NCBI RefSeq assembly: GCF_000374865.1
Contig: NZ_KB895452.1
Span: 496,001 to 560,000, forward strand
Length of the DNA stretch: 64,000 nt
Direction of reading: 5' to 3'
DNA from: Arthrobacter sp. 135MFCol5.1
GTDB taxonomy: Bacteria > Actinomycetota > Actinomycetes > Actinomycetales > Micrococcaceae
Made by a program: the position numbers and the translations under genes. The notes beneath the pieces were generated by a model. The model was given only the letters and a program-made list of their open reading frames with translations. It was not told the DNA's origin and did not search any database. This document shows positions 8,106 to 18,062 of the stretch, in pieces. Position 1 is the first letter of the stretch. Each line of letters begins with the position of its first letter.

Positions 8106-9056
8106 ATGACGCCGTCTGTGCCAGTTGCCCTCTTCATGACGGGCCTGTTCCTGGTCTACACGTCGCTCGCCCTGCTTTTCGTATTCGTTTGGAAGGGACG
8201 CCCAGGCGTCCCCCTTTCCAGGCGACGCCCCGAGATCGCGCAACAATCCTCCAACCTGACACGCCTGACCAATCAAGCCGTCGGCGCCCTGAACCGCGGC
8301 CTGAAGAAGCGCCCAACGTCGATCTTCAACCGCGAAAAGTTGGAGCAGGCAGGCCTTAACAAAGAGCCTGGGGATTACCTCCTGATCGCCGGAACAGTCA
8401 CTTTGGTGTCAACGGTGGCGGCATTCCTCCTCGGCGGCATCGGCATGAGCATCCTGGCCCTGGTTGTCACGCCTTTCCTCCTTTATCTGGGCCTAAACTT
8501 CCTTATCTCCCGGCGCAGAAAGGCCTTCGACGCACAGGTTCCGGACACGCTGCAAATGTTCTCCGGCGGTCTCCGGGCGGGCCACAGCCTCTTGAGGGCT
8601 ATCGACGCAGCAGCGCAGGAAAATGATGGACCGATGGCGGCGGAGCTCACCCGAATCGTCAACGAAACCAGGATCGGGCGCGATTTGGGTGAATCGATGG
8701 CGGATGTCTCCCGGAGGACAGCAAGCGAGGACTTTTACTGGATAGCACAAGCCATTGAGATCCACCGCGAAGTTGGTGGGGACCTGGCAGAAGTCCTGGA
8801 CCACGTGGGTGAGACCATCCGCGACCGAAACCAAGTTAAAGGCCAGGTCAGGGCACTCAGCGCAGAAGGGCGTATCTCGGCATTGGTCCTCATGGCCCTG
8901 CCGATCCTGATGTTCATCGGCCTCGTGCTGTTCAACCCAACCTACTCGCGGGTGTTTACCACGACATTCGTCGGATTCGCGATGTTGGGTGCGGCGATCA
9001 TCCTCTTGTCCGTTGGCGGGCTCTGGCTCAGCCGCATCATCAAACCGAAGTACTAG
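8106..9056 (+). CDS. tadB: Tad inner-membrane platform protein TadB
   Basis: 316 residues with a membrane helix at the N-terminus, two central helices, a cytoplasmic T2SS-F (GspF) domain (DTLQMFSGGLRAGHSLLRAIDAAA ... EVGGDLAEVLDHVGETIRDR) and C-terminal helices. It forms the membrane platform with TadC on which the TadA motor acts. Starts 2 bp after tadA, so it is in the same operon. Confidence 0.92.
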   Translation: MTPSVPVALFMTGLFLVYTSLALLFVFVWKGRPGVPLSRRRPEIAQQSSNLTRLTNQAVGALNRGLKKRPTSIFNREKLEQAGLNKEPGDYLLIAGTVTLVSTVAAFLLGGIGMSILALVVTPFLLYLGLNFLISRRRKAFDAQVPDTLQMFSGGLRAGHSLLRAIDAAAQENDGPMAAELTRIVNETRIGRDLGESMADVSRRTASEDFYWIAQAIEIHREVGGDLAEVLDHVGETIRDRNQVKGQVRALSAEGRISALVLMALPILMFIGLVLFNPTYSRVFTTTFVGFAMLGAAIILLSVGGLWLSRIIKPKY

Positions 9057-9065
9057 GGGGATGAC

Positions 9066-9941
9066 ATGCAACCCATCGCATTAGCAGCAGTATTGGCCAT
9101 CGTCGTGCCGATTTCGGGCATGGTTTGGTTGTCGTTCACAGGCGACCGGGCTGCCCTGCGTCGCATCAAGGCCAACCTGGGCGGCCGTTCCGCGCAGGCA
9201 TCACAGTCACTCAACATCAGCCAACAATTCTCGAGCCTGTCCAAGCGGATTACACCCCGCGGCTACGAGGGCTGGCTTGACAAACAATTGTCGGGCGCGG
9301 GTCGACCAAAACAATGGCCGCTGTCCCGGATCCTTATGATCAAGCCAATGCTGGCTTTCGGCGGCGCCCTCCTGGGCCTTCTGGTCTTCATGGGCGCACC
9401 CTCGGCCGGGAGGTTCTTCATTGCCTTTGTGATTGTCGCACTGGCCTATTTCCTTCCAGACATCCTCTTGCGGAACTTTGCCCAAAAGCGCCGGGAAGCA
9501 ATCAGGTTGGAGCTCCCGAATGCCTTGGATCAAATGCTGATTTCGGTTCAGGCGGGCCTCGGATTCGAAACCGCCATGGGACGTGCCGGTGAGAATGGCA
9601 GGGGGCCTCTTGCGGATGAACTAATCAGGACTCTTCAAGACATTCAGGTAGGACGCTCCCGCAAGGAGGCGTACCTGGCTCTCTCGGAACGAGTTGACGT
9701 TCCCGCAGTGCGGACGTTCGTTCGGGCCGTGGTACAGGCCGATACCTACGGCATTGCCATCGCCGGCGTGTTGAAGGCACAGGCGAAAGACATGCGCATT
9801 AAACGCAGGCAGATGGCCGAAGAACACGCCATGAAGATGCCGGTCAAGATGCTCTTCCCGCTGATCTTCTTCATCCTGCCGACGCTCTTCATCATTTTGC
9901 TGGGGCCTGCTGTCCTTCAGATCATGGCAGTTTTCTCTTAG
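9066..9941 (+). CDS. tadC: Tad inner-membrane platform protein TadC
   Basis: 291 residues, T2SS-F domain protein with motif NALDQMLISVQAGLGFETAMGRAGENGRGPLADEL and flanking helices. Start ATG 9066 with AGGGGG 5 bp upstream. It partners TadB. Located 9 bp after tadB and 9 bp before flp3, so co-transcribed. Confidence 0.92.
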   Translation: MQPIALAAVLAIVVPISGMVWLSFTGDRAALRRIKANLGGRSAQASQSLNISQQFSSLSKRITPRGYEGWLDKQLSGAGRPKQWPLSRILMIKPMLAFGGALLGLLVFMGAPSAGRFFIAFVIVALAYFLPDILLRNFAQKRREAIRLELPNALDQMLISVQAGLGFETAMGRAGENGRGPLADELIRTLQDIQVGRSRKEAYLALSERVDVPAVRTFVRAVVQADTYGIAIAGVLKAQAKDMRIKRRQMAEEHAMKMPVKMLFPLIFFILPTLFIILLGPAVLQIMAVFS

Positions 9942-9950
9942 GGGGCAGCC

Positions 9951-10166
9951 ATGTTGAATTGGTTCCTTGGTTTTATAACCCGACGCGCCGAAGCTCTGCG
10001 TACGTTGATGATGGACCAGCGCGGAGCGACAGCCACCGAATACGGGATATTGGTCGCATTCCTTGCAATGGCTCTGGTTATCGGCATCACCGCTTTTGGC
10101 CAGGCCCTGAACCTCCACTACCAGAACCTCGCGACAACATTGAGCTCGGCTCTGGGAATCCCCTGA
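9951..10166 (+). CDS. flp: Flp-family pilin 3, terminal gene of Tad locus 1
   Basis: 71 residues with leader ending DQRG and processing motif G/ATATEY, then the hydrophobic helix ILVAFLAMALVIGITAFGQAL. RBS AGGGGG upstream. The C-terminus (HYQNLATTLSSALGIP) differs from flp1/flp2, suggesting a minor or alternative pilin. It is the last gene before a strong intrinsic terminator, so it belongs to locus 1 transcriptionally, although it is also next to locus 2. Confidence 0.9.
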   Translation: MLNWFLGFITRRAEALRTLMMDQRGATATEYGILVAFLAMALVIGITAFGQALNLHYQNLATTLSSALGIP

Positions 10167-10201
10167 TCCCTCCACCAACAGCGCAGCTTGCGCCCATAGT
10201 C

Positions 10202-10241
10202 CGGACCCCCTCGGCACCCAGAACCGAGGGGGTCCGTTTTT
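10202..10241 (+). terminator. Intrinsic terminator of Tad locus 1
   Basis: Perfect 13-bp stem (10202-10214 with 10224-10236), 9-nt loop, followed by TTTTT (10237-10241). It separates the two Tad transcripts. Confidence 0.88.
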
Positions 10242-10290
10242 GTGTGTTGACGTCCCTGAATCCCACCGCCAACCGAGTAAAAGCCCAGCA

Positions 10291-10332
10291 TTTGCGCAGG
10301 ACGCAGGCAACAGGGAAAGGCTTTGCGCAGGA
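10291..10332 (+). repeat. Direct repeat TTTGCGCAGGA upstream of flp4
   Basis: Two exact 11-bp copies (10291-10301 and 10322-10332) start 31 bp apart, about three helical turns. They lie between the locus 1 terminator and flp4 (start 10427) and could be tandem sites for a regulator of locus 2. A weak promoter-like pair, GTCAAG plus TAACTT with 17-bp spacing, lies just downstream (about 10348-10376). Confidence 0.4.
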
Positions 10333-10426
10333 TGTTGCAAGATCCGGTCAAGACGGCAAAACCCGTTGCTAACTTCAATTCAGTGCTGGTGCAGGGCCAG
10401 CCAATCCGTCTCGCTCAGGAGTCAAA

Positions 10427-10666
10427 ATGCTTTCTCTCTACACCAACCTCATGATCCGCCTTCGCAGCGAAGAGAAGGGCGCCACCGCAGTTGAATATGG
10501 CATCATGGTCGCCCTTATTGCAGTCGTCATCATCGCCGCCGTCGGACTTCTTGGCGGGTCCCTGAACACCATGTTTGAACAGGTCAAGTGCCAGGTCGGT
10601 GGCGGTACTTGGACGGCGGTTGCGCAGACGGCAACTACTTCCGCTGGCGGAACCTGCGCCCCATAA
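10427..10666 (+). CDS. flp: Flp-family pilin 4, first gene of Tad locus 2
   Basis: 79-residue prepilin with leader ending EEKG and processing motif G/ATAVEY, then helix GIMVALIAVVIIAAVGLLGG. Unlike the locus 1 pilins it has an extended tail with two Cys (C55 in VKCQVGGGTW and C77 in GGTCAP) that could form a disulfide loop outside the cell. RBS CAGGAG upstream. It is likely the major pilin of the second system. Confidence 0.92.
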   Translation: MLSLYTNLMIRLRSEEKGATAVEYGIMVALIAVVIIAAVGLLGGSLNTMFEQVKCQVGGGTWTAVAQTATTSAGGTCAP

Positions 10667-10702
10667 GCAGGGTCCGTCTGGGCTCACGACCAAGGTGTGC
10701 TT

Positions 10703-10729
10703 GTGGCGGCGGCAAGGGGCCGCCGCCAC
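10703..10729 (+). terminator. Hairpin after flp4, attenuator-like
   Basis: Perfect 11-bp GC stem (10703-10713 with 10719-10729) with a 5-nt loop, followed by TTTCGTT. The T-run is weak, so partial read-through into tadE is expected. The position matches the hairpins after flp1 and flp2. Confidence 0.55.
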
Positions 10730-10767
10730 TTTCGTTCCCCTCACCCGAATAACCGGAAGGCACCACC

Positions 10768-11157
10768 ATGTCCCGAGAATCCGAGCGTGGCGCTGCTGCC
10801 GTCGAGTTCGCGATCGTGGTGCCTGTCCTCGTCATGTTGCTGCTGGGGATTATGGAGTTCAGCCGGGTTTACAACGCCCAGGCTGAGCTTTCAGCAGCGG
10901 CGCGCGAGGGCGTGCGTGTGTTGGCAGTGACCGGCAATCAAACAACGGCGCGGTCCGCAGCGAAGAACACCGCGGTTTCCTTGAAGCCGGCCTTGAAAGA
11001 CACCAACATCAGCTTTGGCACACCATGCCCTTCAACGGTCAGCGCTGGAACCAGTCCCCAAGCCACGGTCACGATCACCTACTCCTTGTCCACCTTGACG
11101 GGAATAGCGGGACCATTCACGATGACCGGCAAGGGAACAATGCTATGCGGCGGCTGA
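10768..11157 (+). CDS. TadE-like pseudopilin (locus 2)
   Basis: 129 residues. The very short leader MSRESERG precedes AAAVEFAIVVPVLVMLLLG, giving a prepilin-like cleavage site with Glu13 at +5 and Phe at +6. The sequence FSRVYNAQAELSAAAREGVRVLA matches the TadE signature. It ends TMLCGG, paralleling AMRCNG in locus 1, which supports descent of the two loci from a common arrangement. It overlaps tadG. Confidence 0.9.
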   Translation: MSRESERGAAAVEFAIVVPVLVMLLLGIMEFSRVYNAQAELSAAAREGVRVLAVTGNQTTARSAAKNTAVSLKPALKDTNISFGTPCPSTVSAGTSPQATVTITYSLSTLTGIAGPFTMTGKGTMLCGG

Positions 11158-12176
11158 AGCCGACCATGGGAAAGAACGACGGCGAGCGCGGCGCCGTGAC
11201 CGTCATCGTGGCGCTGACGCTGGTGGTCTTTCTTGGCTTTGGCGCCATGGCCGTGGACGTGGCGATGATGTACTCGGAACGAACCCAACTTCGCAACGGA
11301 GCGGATGCAGCGGCCCTTGCCATCGCCCAGAAGTGCGCCAAAAATCCCAGTGACGCGGACTGTTCCAGCACGTCGTCCCTGGCAAAAACATTGGCGAACA
11401 ACAACGCCAACGATAGCCTCAGCAACCTCAAGTCCGTAGTCCTGGACAAGACCAACCGCAAGGTGACAGTTACTGTGGGTTCGCAGGAAGCAGGCCACAC
11501 GGCAAACCAAGTGTCCCTCTTCTTCGCCCGCGCCCTGGGTATAAATACCGCCGAGGTCAATGCCCCGGCTGCCGTCCAATGGGGCAGTCCAACCAAGGGT
11601 TTGGCCGCCTTCCCGATCACTATTTCAATCTGCCAGGTCCGCGGACAATACGGGGTCATGCAACTCCTGCAGATGCACGGAAGCGGAGCCAACCCCGGGT
11701 GTAACTATGGGCCGTCCGGCGCCGCCGTGGAAGGCGGCTTTGGCGGTCTCAAGCAGGACCCCTCTGTATGTGGCGCCACCATCGACATCTCGAAAAGCAC
11801 CGCTGGCGGTGACACCGGCAACAATCCCCCGTCCTACTGCGACAGTCTTCTGAATTCATGGGCGGCCGACATAACGGCTGGAAAGGACGTCATTGTGCTG
11901 ATCCCCATCTTCAACGCAGTCACCGGTACCGGCAATAATGCCGTTTTCGGTCTCACAACCTTCGCCGCTTTCAAGGTTGCGGGCTGGAAGTTTGGGCCCA
12001 CCGGCCTGCCCTACACCTTCCACAACAGGACGCCGGACGTACCGGCTGCGCTGCAATGCCGCGAACCATGCAAAGGAATCATCGGCACGTTCGTCAAATA
12101 CGTGTCGCTGGCCAACGGCTACACCCTGGGCCCGGTGAATCCGGACGGCGCTACCATCGTCGCCCTCAGCAGCTAG
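11145..12176 (+). CDS. TadG-like pilus assembly protein (locus 2)
   Basis: 343 residues from the ATG at 11145, which has AAGGGAAC upstream and overlaps the tadE stop by 13 bp exactly as in locus 1. The open frame extends a further 40 codons 5', but that part is the tadE gene in another frame. N-terminal helix VIVALTLVVFLGFGAMAVDV and signature YSERTQLRNGADAAALAIA are present. Position +5 after Gly16 is Ile, so peptidase processing is unlikely. The extracytoplasmic part contains several Cys. Confidence 0.85.
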   Translation: MRRLKPTMGKNDGERGAVTVIVALTLVVFLGFGAMAVDVAMMYSERTQLRNGADAAALAIAQKCAKNPSDADCSSTSSLAKTLANNNANDSLSNLKSVVLDKTNRKVTVTVGSQEAGHTANQVSLFFARALGINTAEVNAPAAVQWGSPTKGLAAFPITISICQVRGQYGVMQLLQMHGSGANPGCNYGPSGAAVEGGFGGLKQDPSVCGATIDISKSTAGGDTGNNPPSYCDSLLNSWAADITAGKDVIVLIPIFNAVTGTGNNAVFGLTTFAAFKVAGWKFGPTGLPYTFHNRTPDVPAALQCREPCKGIIGTFVKYVSLANGYTLGPVNPDGATIVALSS

Positions 12177-12218
12177 CCCCCACCATCAAGTGGTTCGTGA
12201 AAGCAACAGGAGCAGTCA

Positions 12219-12968
12219 GTGAAGTCACGTATGTTAGCCGGTTTATCAGCAGTGGTGCTGGCCATCATCGGAGCGGTCCTCATGATCACGTACGCGCAGG
12301 GCGCCGATACCCGCGCCATGAAGGACATGGATCCCACCGGGGTTCTCGTGGTGACCAAGGCCGTACCGGCCGGCTCCTCCCTCGATATCGTAAAGGCGTC
12401 AGTTGCGGTGCAGCAGGTGCCCGCAACGGCCGTTTCGAAGACTGCCCTCAAGAACCTCGACGATTCGGCCGGCAAGGTGGCCGCCGTGGACCTCGTCCCC
12501 GGCGAGCAGCTTCTCGCCGAGCGGCTCGTGGACCCACAAGACGCCAAGTCCAGCGGGTCCGTCAAAGTGCCCGCGGGCATGCAGGAAGTCACCTTTGAAC
12601 TGGAAGCCAAGCGGGTGGTGGGCGGCAGGATTGAAGCGGGCGATCACATAGGGATCGGGTTCAGCTTCGGCGCAGGAGCGGACAAGACGAAGCCCGGAGA
12701 GGCCACCACCCAGCTCACCCTCCGAAAAATCCTGGTCACCGCCGTCCAGCGTGCCCCGCAACCAAGCGCAAAGCCCACAGACGGCACCAACCCGCAGGAC
12801 ACCACCCTCCCGCAGGGGTCGTTCATGGTCACCGTTGCCGTCAGCGATATCGACGCCACCAAGATCATCTATTCCTCAAACAACGGCGATCTCTGGCTCA
12901 CCAAGGAACCCCTCGACGCCCAGGACAACGGCGGCTTCATCGCCAGGAAGGACACGGTGTACAAGTGA
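12219..12968 (+). CDS. cpaB: Flp pilus assembly protein CpaB/RcpC (locus 2)
   Basis: 249 residues, GTG start. N-terminal helix, SAF-like region (VVTKAVPAGSSLDI) and RcpC domain (GMQEVTFELEAKRVVGGRIEAGDHIGIGFS) align along the whole length with the locus 1 copy. The low-complexity insert before the C-terminal domain differs. Its stop overlaps the tadZ GTG start. Confidence 0.88.
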   Translation: MKSRMLAGLSAVVLAIIGAVLMITYAQGADTRAMKDMDPTGVLVVTKAVPAGSSLDIVKASVAVQQVPATAVSKTALKNLDDSAGKVAAVDLVPGEQLLAERLVDPQDAKSSGSVKVPAGMQEVTFELEAKRVVGGRIEAGDHIGIGFSFGAGADKTKPGEATTQLTLRKILVTAVQRAPQPSAKPTDGTNPQDTTLPQGSFMVTVAVSDIDATKIIYSSNNGDLWLTKEPLDAQDNGGFIARKDTVYK

Positions 12969-14157
12969 GCCGCTTCGTCCTCCTCTCCCCCAACGGCGAC
13001 TTCGACCAGAAACTGCGCGCCGCCGTCGCCAACGGCCTGCGCGGCACCATCCAGACCATCTCGAGCGACATCCTCCCCGCAGGCCCGGCGGAACTGTTCG
13101 CCCTCCTGAACCAGGAGCAGCCCGAGGTGCTCATCATCGGCCCGGATGTCCCGTACGAGGAAGCGCTCCGGTTCGCCAAGGTCTTCGACGTCCAGCTGCC
13201 CGGCCTCAGCCTGGTCCTGGTCAGCGACGTTGACCCCGCCGGCTTGCTGCACGCCATGCGGGCCGGTATCCGCGACATCCTCAGCCCCCAGGCGGACGCC
13301 GCCGAAATCCGGGTACTGCTGGAACGCGCCTGCCAGTCGTTCGCCACCCGGCACCGCGGCCCCGAGGCGCAGCAGCCGGGAGACGGCAAGGGCCTGGTCA
13401 TCGGTGTCTTCTCCCCCAAGGGCGGAGTCGGCAAGACCACCCTGGCCACCAACATTGCCATCGGCCTGGGCCAGGTGGCGCCCATGAGCGTAGTCATCGT
13501 GGACCTTGACCTGCAGTTCGGCGACGTCGCCTCCGGCCTGTACCTCAACCCCGAACACACCGTCACCGATGCCGTCACCCCGGCCGCCGCCCAGGACTCC
13601 CTGGTCCTCAAGGCCTTCCTCACCGTTCACCCGGCCGGCATCTACGCGCTGTGCGCCCCGCCCAACCCGGTGGATGCGGACCACATCACCCCGGAGCAGG
13701 TCAGCCACCTGCTGGACCAGCTGGCCCAGGAATTCCAGTACGTGGTGCTTGACACTGCCCCCGGCATGCCGGAAATCGGGCTGGCCGCCATGGAAAAATG
13801 CACTGACGTGGTCTGGGTCAGTGCCATGGACATCCCCAGCCTTCGCGGCCTCCGTTCCGGCCTGGAAGTCCTCCGCCAACTGGACATCATGCCCGAGTCC
13901 CGCCACGTGGTCCTGAACATGGCCGACGCCAAAGCGGGCCTGAACGTCCGGGACGTCGAATCCACCATCGGCGCCCCCGTGGACGTCAGCGTCCCCCGCT
14001 CCCGGGCCGTGGCACTGTCCACCAACCGCGGCATCCCCGTCCTCCAGGACTCCAAGAAGGACCCGGCCGTCAAGAGCCTCCGCCAACTGGTCCAGCGCTT
14101 CAACCCGGCCTGGCGCACGCAGGCCCAGCGGAAGCTTCACCGAAGGGTGGTTATCTG

Positions 14158-14158
<1 letters not shown>
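12965..14158 (+). CDS. tadZ: Tad pilus localisation ATPase TadZ/CpaE (locus 2)
   Basis: 397 residues, GTG start overlapping cpaB. N-terminal pseudo-receiver (VLIIGPDVP, with Gly at the usual phospho-Asp position) and a MinD-like ATPase with KGGVGKTT at 152-159. Highly similar to the locus 1 protein in the ATPase half. Codons end almost always in G or C, more so than in locus 1. Confidence 0.92.
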
Positions 14159-15656
<1,498 letters not shown>

Positions 15657-15660
<4 letters not shown>

Positions 15661-16589
15661 TCATCGGCATTGGAGCCGTCATCCTGCTGGCGGCCATCTG
15701 CCTGCTCGGCGTCGCAGTCCTCCTGCCGGGCGCCCCCTCGGTGCCGCTGGACCGCCGTCGTCCCTTTGAACCCCAGCCGCCGTCCTCCCTGACGCGCCTG
15801 GCCCTCTCGGGGGTCAAGTCCTTCGAACGGCTGCTCGCCGGCCGGCACGTGAAACTCTTCTCCCGGGCGGAACTGGAGAACGCGGGACTGCGGCTGAGCC
15901 AGGCGGAGTTCTTCCTGCTGGTGGGGATCGGAGCCTGCGTGGGAATGCTGGTGGGCATTGTCACCGTGGGACCTCTGGCAGGGCTGCTCCTTGCGTTCCT
16001 GGCACCGTTCGCCGGCAAGCTTGTTCTCGGGTTCCTGGCCGGAAAGCGCCGCGCCGCGTTCGACGGCCAGCTCGGCGACACCCTGCAACTTCTCTCCGGC
16101 GGCCTGCGCGCCGGACACAGCATCCTGCGCGCCATCGACGCCGCGGCCATGGAATCGCAAAAACCCACCTCGGAAGAGATGCGCCGCGTGATCACCGAAA
16201 CCAGCTTGGGCCGCGACCTTCTGGCAGCCCTGAACGACACCGCGGAACGGATGAAGAACGAGGACTTCGTGTGGATCTCGCAAGCCATCCAGATCAACCG
16301 CGAGGTAGGCGGCAACCTGGCCGAAGTGCTGGACCAGGTTAACGAGACCATCCGCGAGCGCGCGGAGATCAAAGGCCACATCAAGGCACTGGCCGCCGAA
16401 GGCAAGTTTTCGGCCTACATCCTGATCGCCATGCCGTTCGGCATCGTGGCCATGCTGCTGGCCGTCAGCCCCAACTACATGAATTCAATGTTCACCCACC
16501 CCCTGGGCTGGGCGATGATCGGTGCCTCGTTCGTCCTGATGACCATCGGCGCGCTGTGGATGCGCAAGATTATCGACCTGAAGTTCTGA
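15657..16589 (+). CDS. tadB: Tad inner-membrane platform protein TadB (locus 2)
   Basis: 310 residues with N-terminal helix, two central helices, GspF domain (LGDTLQLLSGGLRAGHSILRAIDAAA, EVGGNLAEVLDQVNETIRER) and two C-terminal helices. It overlaps the tadA stop by 4 bp. Platform partner of TadC. Confidence 0.92.
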
Positions 16590-16596
16590 GGAAGCC

Positions 16597-17484
16597 ATGA
16601 ACCTGACCGTCGTGCTCTCGATCCTGTTGGTCTGCCTGCCCCTGGCCGCCTTGGCCTGGTCCGTCCTGACCGTGGACAAGCAAGGCCGGATCGCCGCCGC
16701 CGAACTGCTCTCGCGTGGTGCACCGCCCGCTGCGGCCGCCCCCGCCGGCACAGGGCCGGGACTTCTCGAGGCGTTGGGCAGGCGCCTGACTCCCCCCGCC
16801 TACGTCGCCTTCCTTGACCGGCTCCTGGCCCTGGCCGGCCGGCCCGCCTCCATGCCGCTCGGAAAGGTGCTGGGGTCCAAGCTCGGACTTGGCGTGGCCG
16901 GCGCGGCCGTTGGCCTTTACCTGACCTCGATCGGCAGCTCACCGATAATGAAGCTTGCCGGCCTTTTCGTCCTGGTTCTTGGCTACTTCATCCCGGACCT
17001 CCTGCTGTACAGCAAAGGCCAGGAACGGCAGAAGGCCATGCAGCTGGAACTTGCCAACACCTTGGACCAGATGCTCATTTCGGTGGAAGCCGGGCTGGGC
17101 TTCGAGGGCGCCATGGCACGGGCCGGTGAGAACGGCAAGGGCCCCCTTGCCGAGGAACTGGTGCGCACCCTGCAGGACATGCAGGTGGGGCGCAGCCGCC
17201 GGGAGTCCTACATCGCCCTGGCGGAGCGGACCAGCATTCCCGAACTGCGCAGCTTCGTGCAGGCCGTGGTCCAGGCCGACACGTATGGAATCGCCATCAG
17301 CCGGGTATTGCGCGTCCAAGCCAAGGTCATGCGCGTCAAGCGGCGCCAGCGGGCCGAGGAAAAGGCCATGAAACTGCCCGTCATGATCCTTTTCCCGCTG
17401 TTGTTCTTTATATTTCCGGTGCTCTTTATTGCCATTCTGGGACCGGCGGTCATTAACACCATCGCCACCTTTACTGGCCAGTAG
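16597..17484 (+). CDS. tadC: Tad inner-membrane platform protein TadC (locus 2)
   Basis: 295 residues, RBS GAGGAAG upstream. GspF-domain protein with NTLDQMLISVEAGLGFEGAMARAGENG, nearly identical in this motif to the locus 1 TadC. It is the last recognisable Tad gene; no pilin gene and no clear terminator follow it directly. Confidence 0.92.
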   Translation: MNLTVVLSILLVCLPLAALAWSVLTVDKQGRIAAAELLSRGAPPAAAAPAGTGPGLLEALGRRLTPPAYVAFLDRLLALAGRPASMPLGKVLGSKLGLGVAGAAVGLYLTSIGSSPIMKLAGLFVLVLGYFIPDLLLYSKGQERQKAMQLELANTLDQMLISVEAGLGFEGAMARAGENGKGPLAEELVRTLQDMQVGRSRRESYIALAERTSIPELRSFVQAVVQADTYGIAISRVLRVQAKVMRVKRRQRAEEKAMKLPVMILFPLLFFIFPVLFIAILGPAVINTIATFTGQ

Positions 17485-17577
17485 GGTGCCTCAGCATGGC
17501 GGCAAGGTTGCCTCAAGGTTTACACAGAATCATCCGAAACAGGTCATCGAAGGATTTCCAGGAAGTAGCCTTGGACA

Positions 17578-18054
17578 ATGCACAATCCCGATCCCGGCTC
17601 CAGCGGAAACAGCCCCGCTGCGGATTTTCCGCCGGCCGGGATCGCGCCGCCGCCCATTCCAGCCGCAGGTGCGGACCATTCGTTGAAGGCGGCCGCTCTC
17701 TTGCCTCTCATTGATGCATCCGTCCTGGATGAACTCGACGACGAACTCGCAGGGTCCGGGCTGGCCCGGCGCTTCGCCCGGGATTACGCCGCCATGTGGG
17801 ACACACGCCTGGCCCGGCTGGGAACAGCCGTGGACAGCCAGGACGAGGCCTCAGCCCTGGACGCGGTAATCAGCCTCAAAATCAGTTCCGCAATGGTGGG
17901 CGGTATTCGGCTGGCCAAGCTCGCCGAGGTCCTCGAAGCCCTGATCCGGCAAGGCGACTTCGTCCAGGGGCAGGCCATGATGGCCGGCGTTGCCCACGAC
18001 GGCGCGCGGACGGTGTCCGAACTCCAGTCAACCTTCATCCTCGAGCAGGGGTAG
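17578..18054 (+). CDS. HPt-like protein lacking the phospho-accepting His
   Basis: 158 residues. The first 40 are Pro/Ala-rich. The rest is helical and resembles a histidine phosphotransfer (HPt) four-helix bundle: in the HPt core HxLKxxSAxxG the matching stretch here reads ISLKISSAMVGG, so the His position is Ile98 (codon ATC at 17869). The downstream helix RLAKLAEVLEALI fits the fold. It would therefore be a non-catalytic binding or decoy version. It follows locus 2 by 93 bp and is convergent, with 8 bp between, with the response regulator gene, suggesting a role in the same regulation. The fold assignment is by eye. Confidence 0.6.
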   Translation: MHNPDPGSSGNSPAADFPPAGIAPPPIPAAGADHSLKAAALLPLIDASVLDELDDELAGSGLARRFARDYAAMWDTRLARLGTAVDSQDEASALDAVISLKISSAMVGGIRLAKLAEVLEALIRQGDFVQGQAMMAGVAHDGARTVSELQSTFILEQG

Positions 18055-18062
18055 CTGTCCGG

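Noticed and set aside
10262-10426. Possible cyclic-di-GMP riboswitch before flp4
   Set aside because: Some GCAGG/AAAGGC words are suggestive, but the conserved GEMM core and paired arms could not be assembled.
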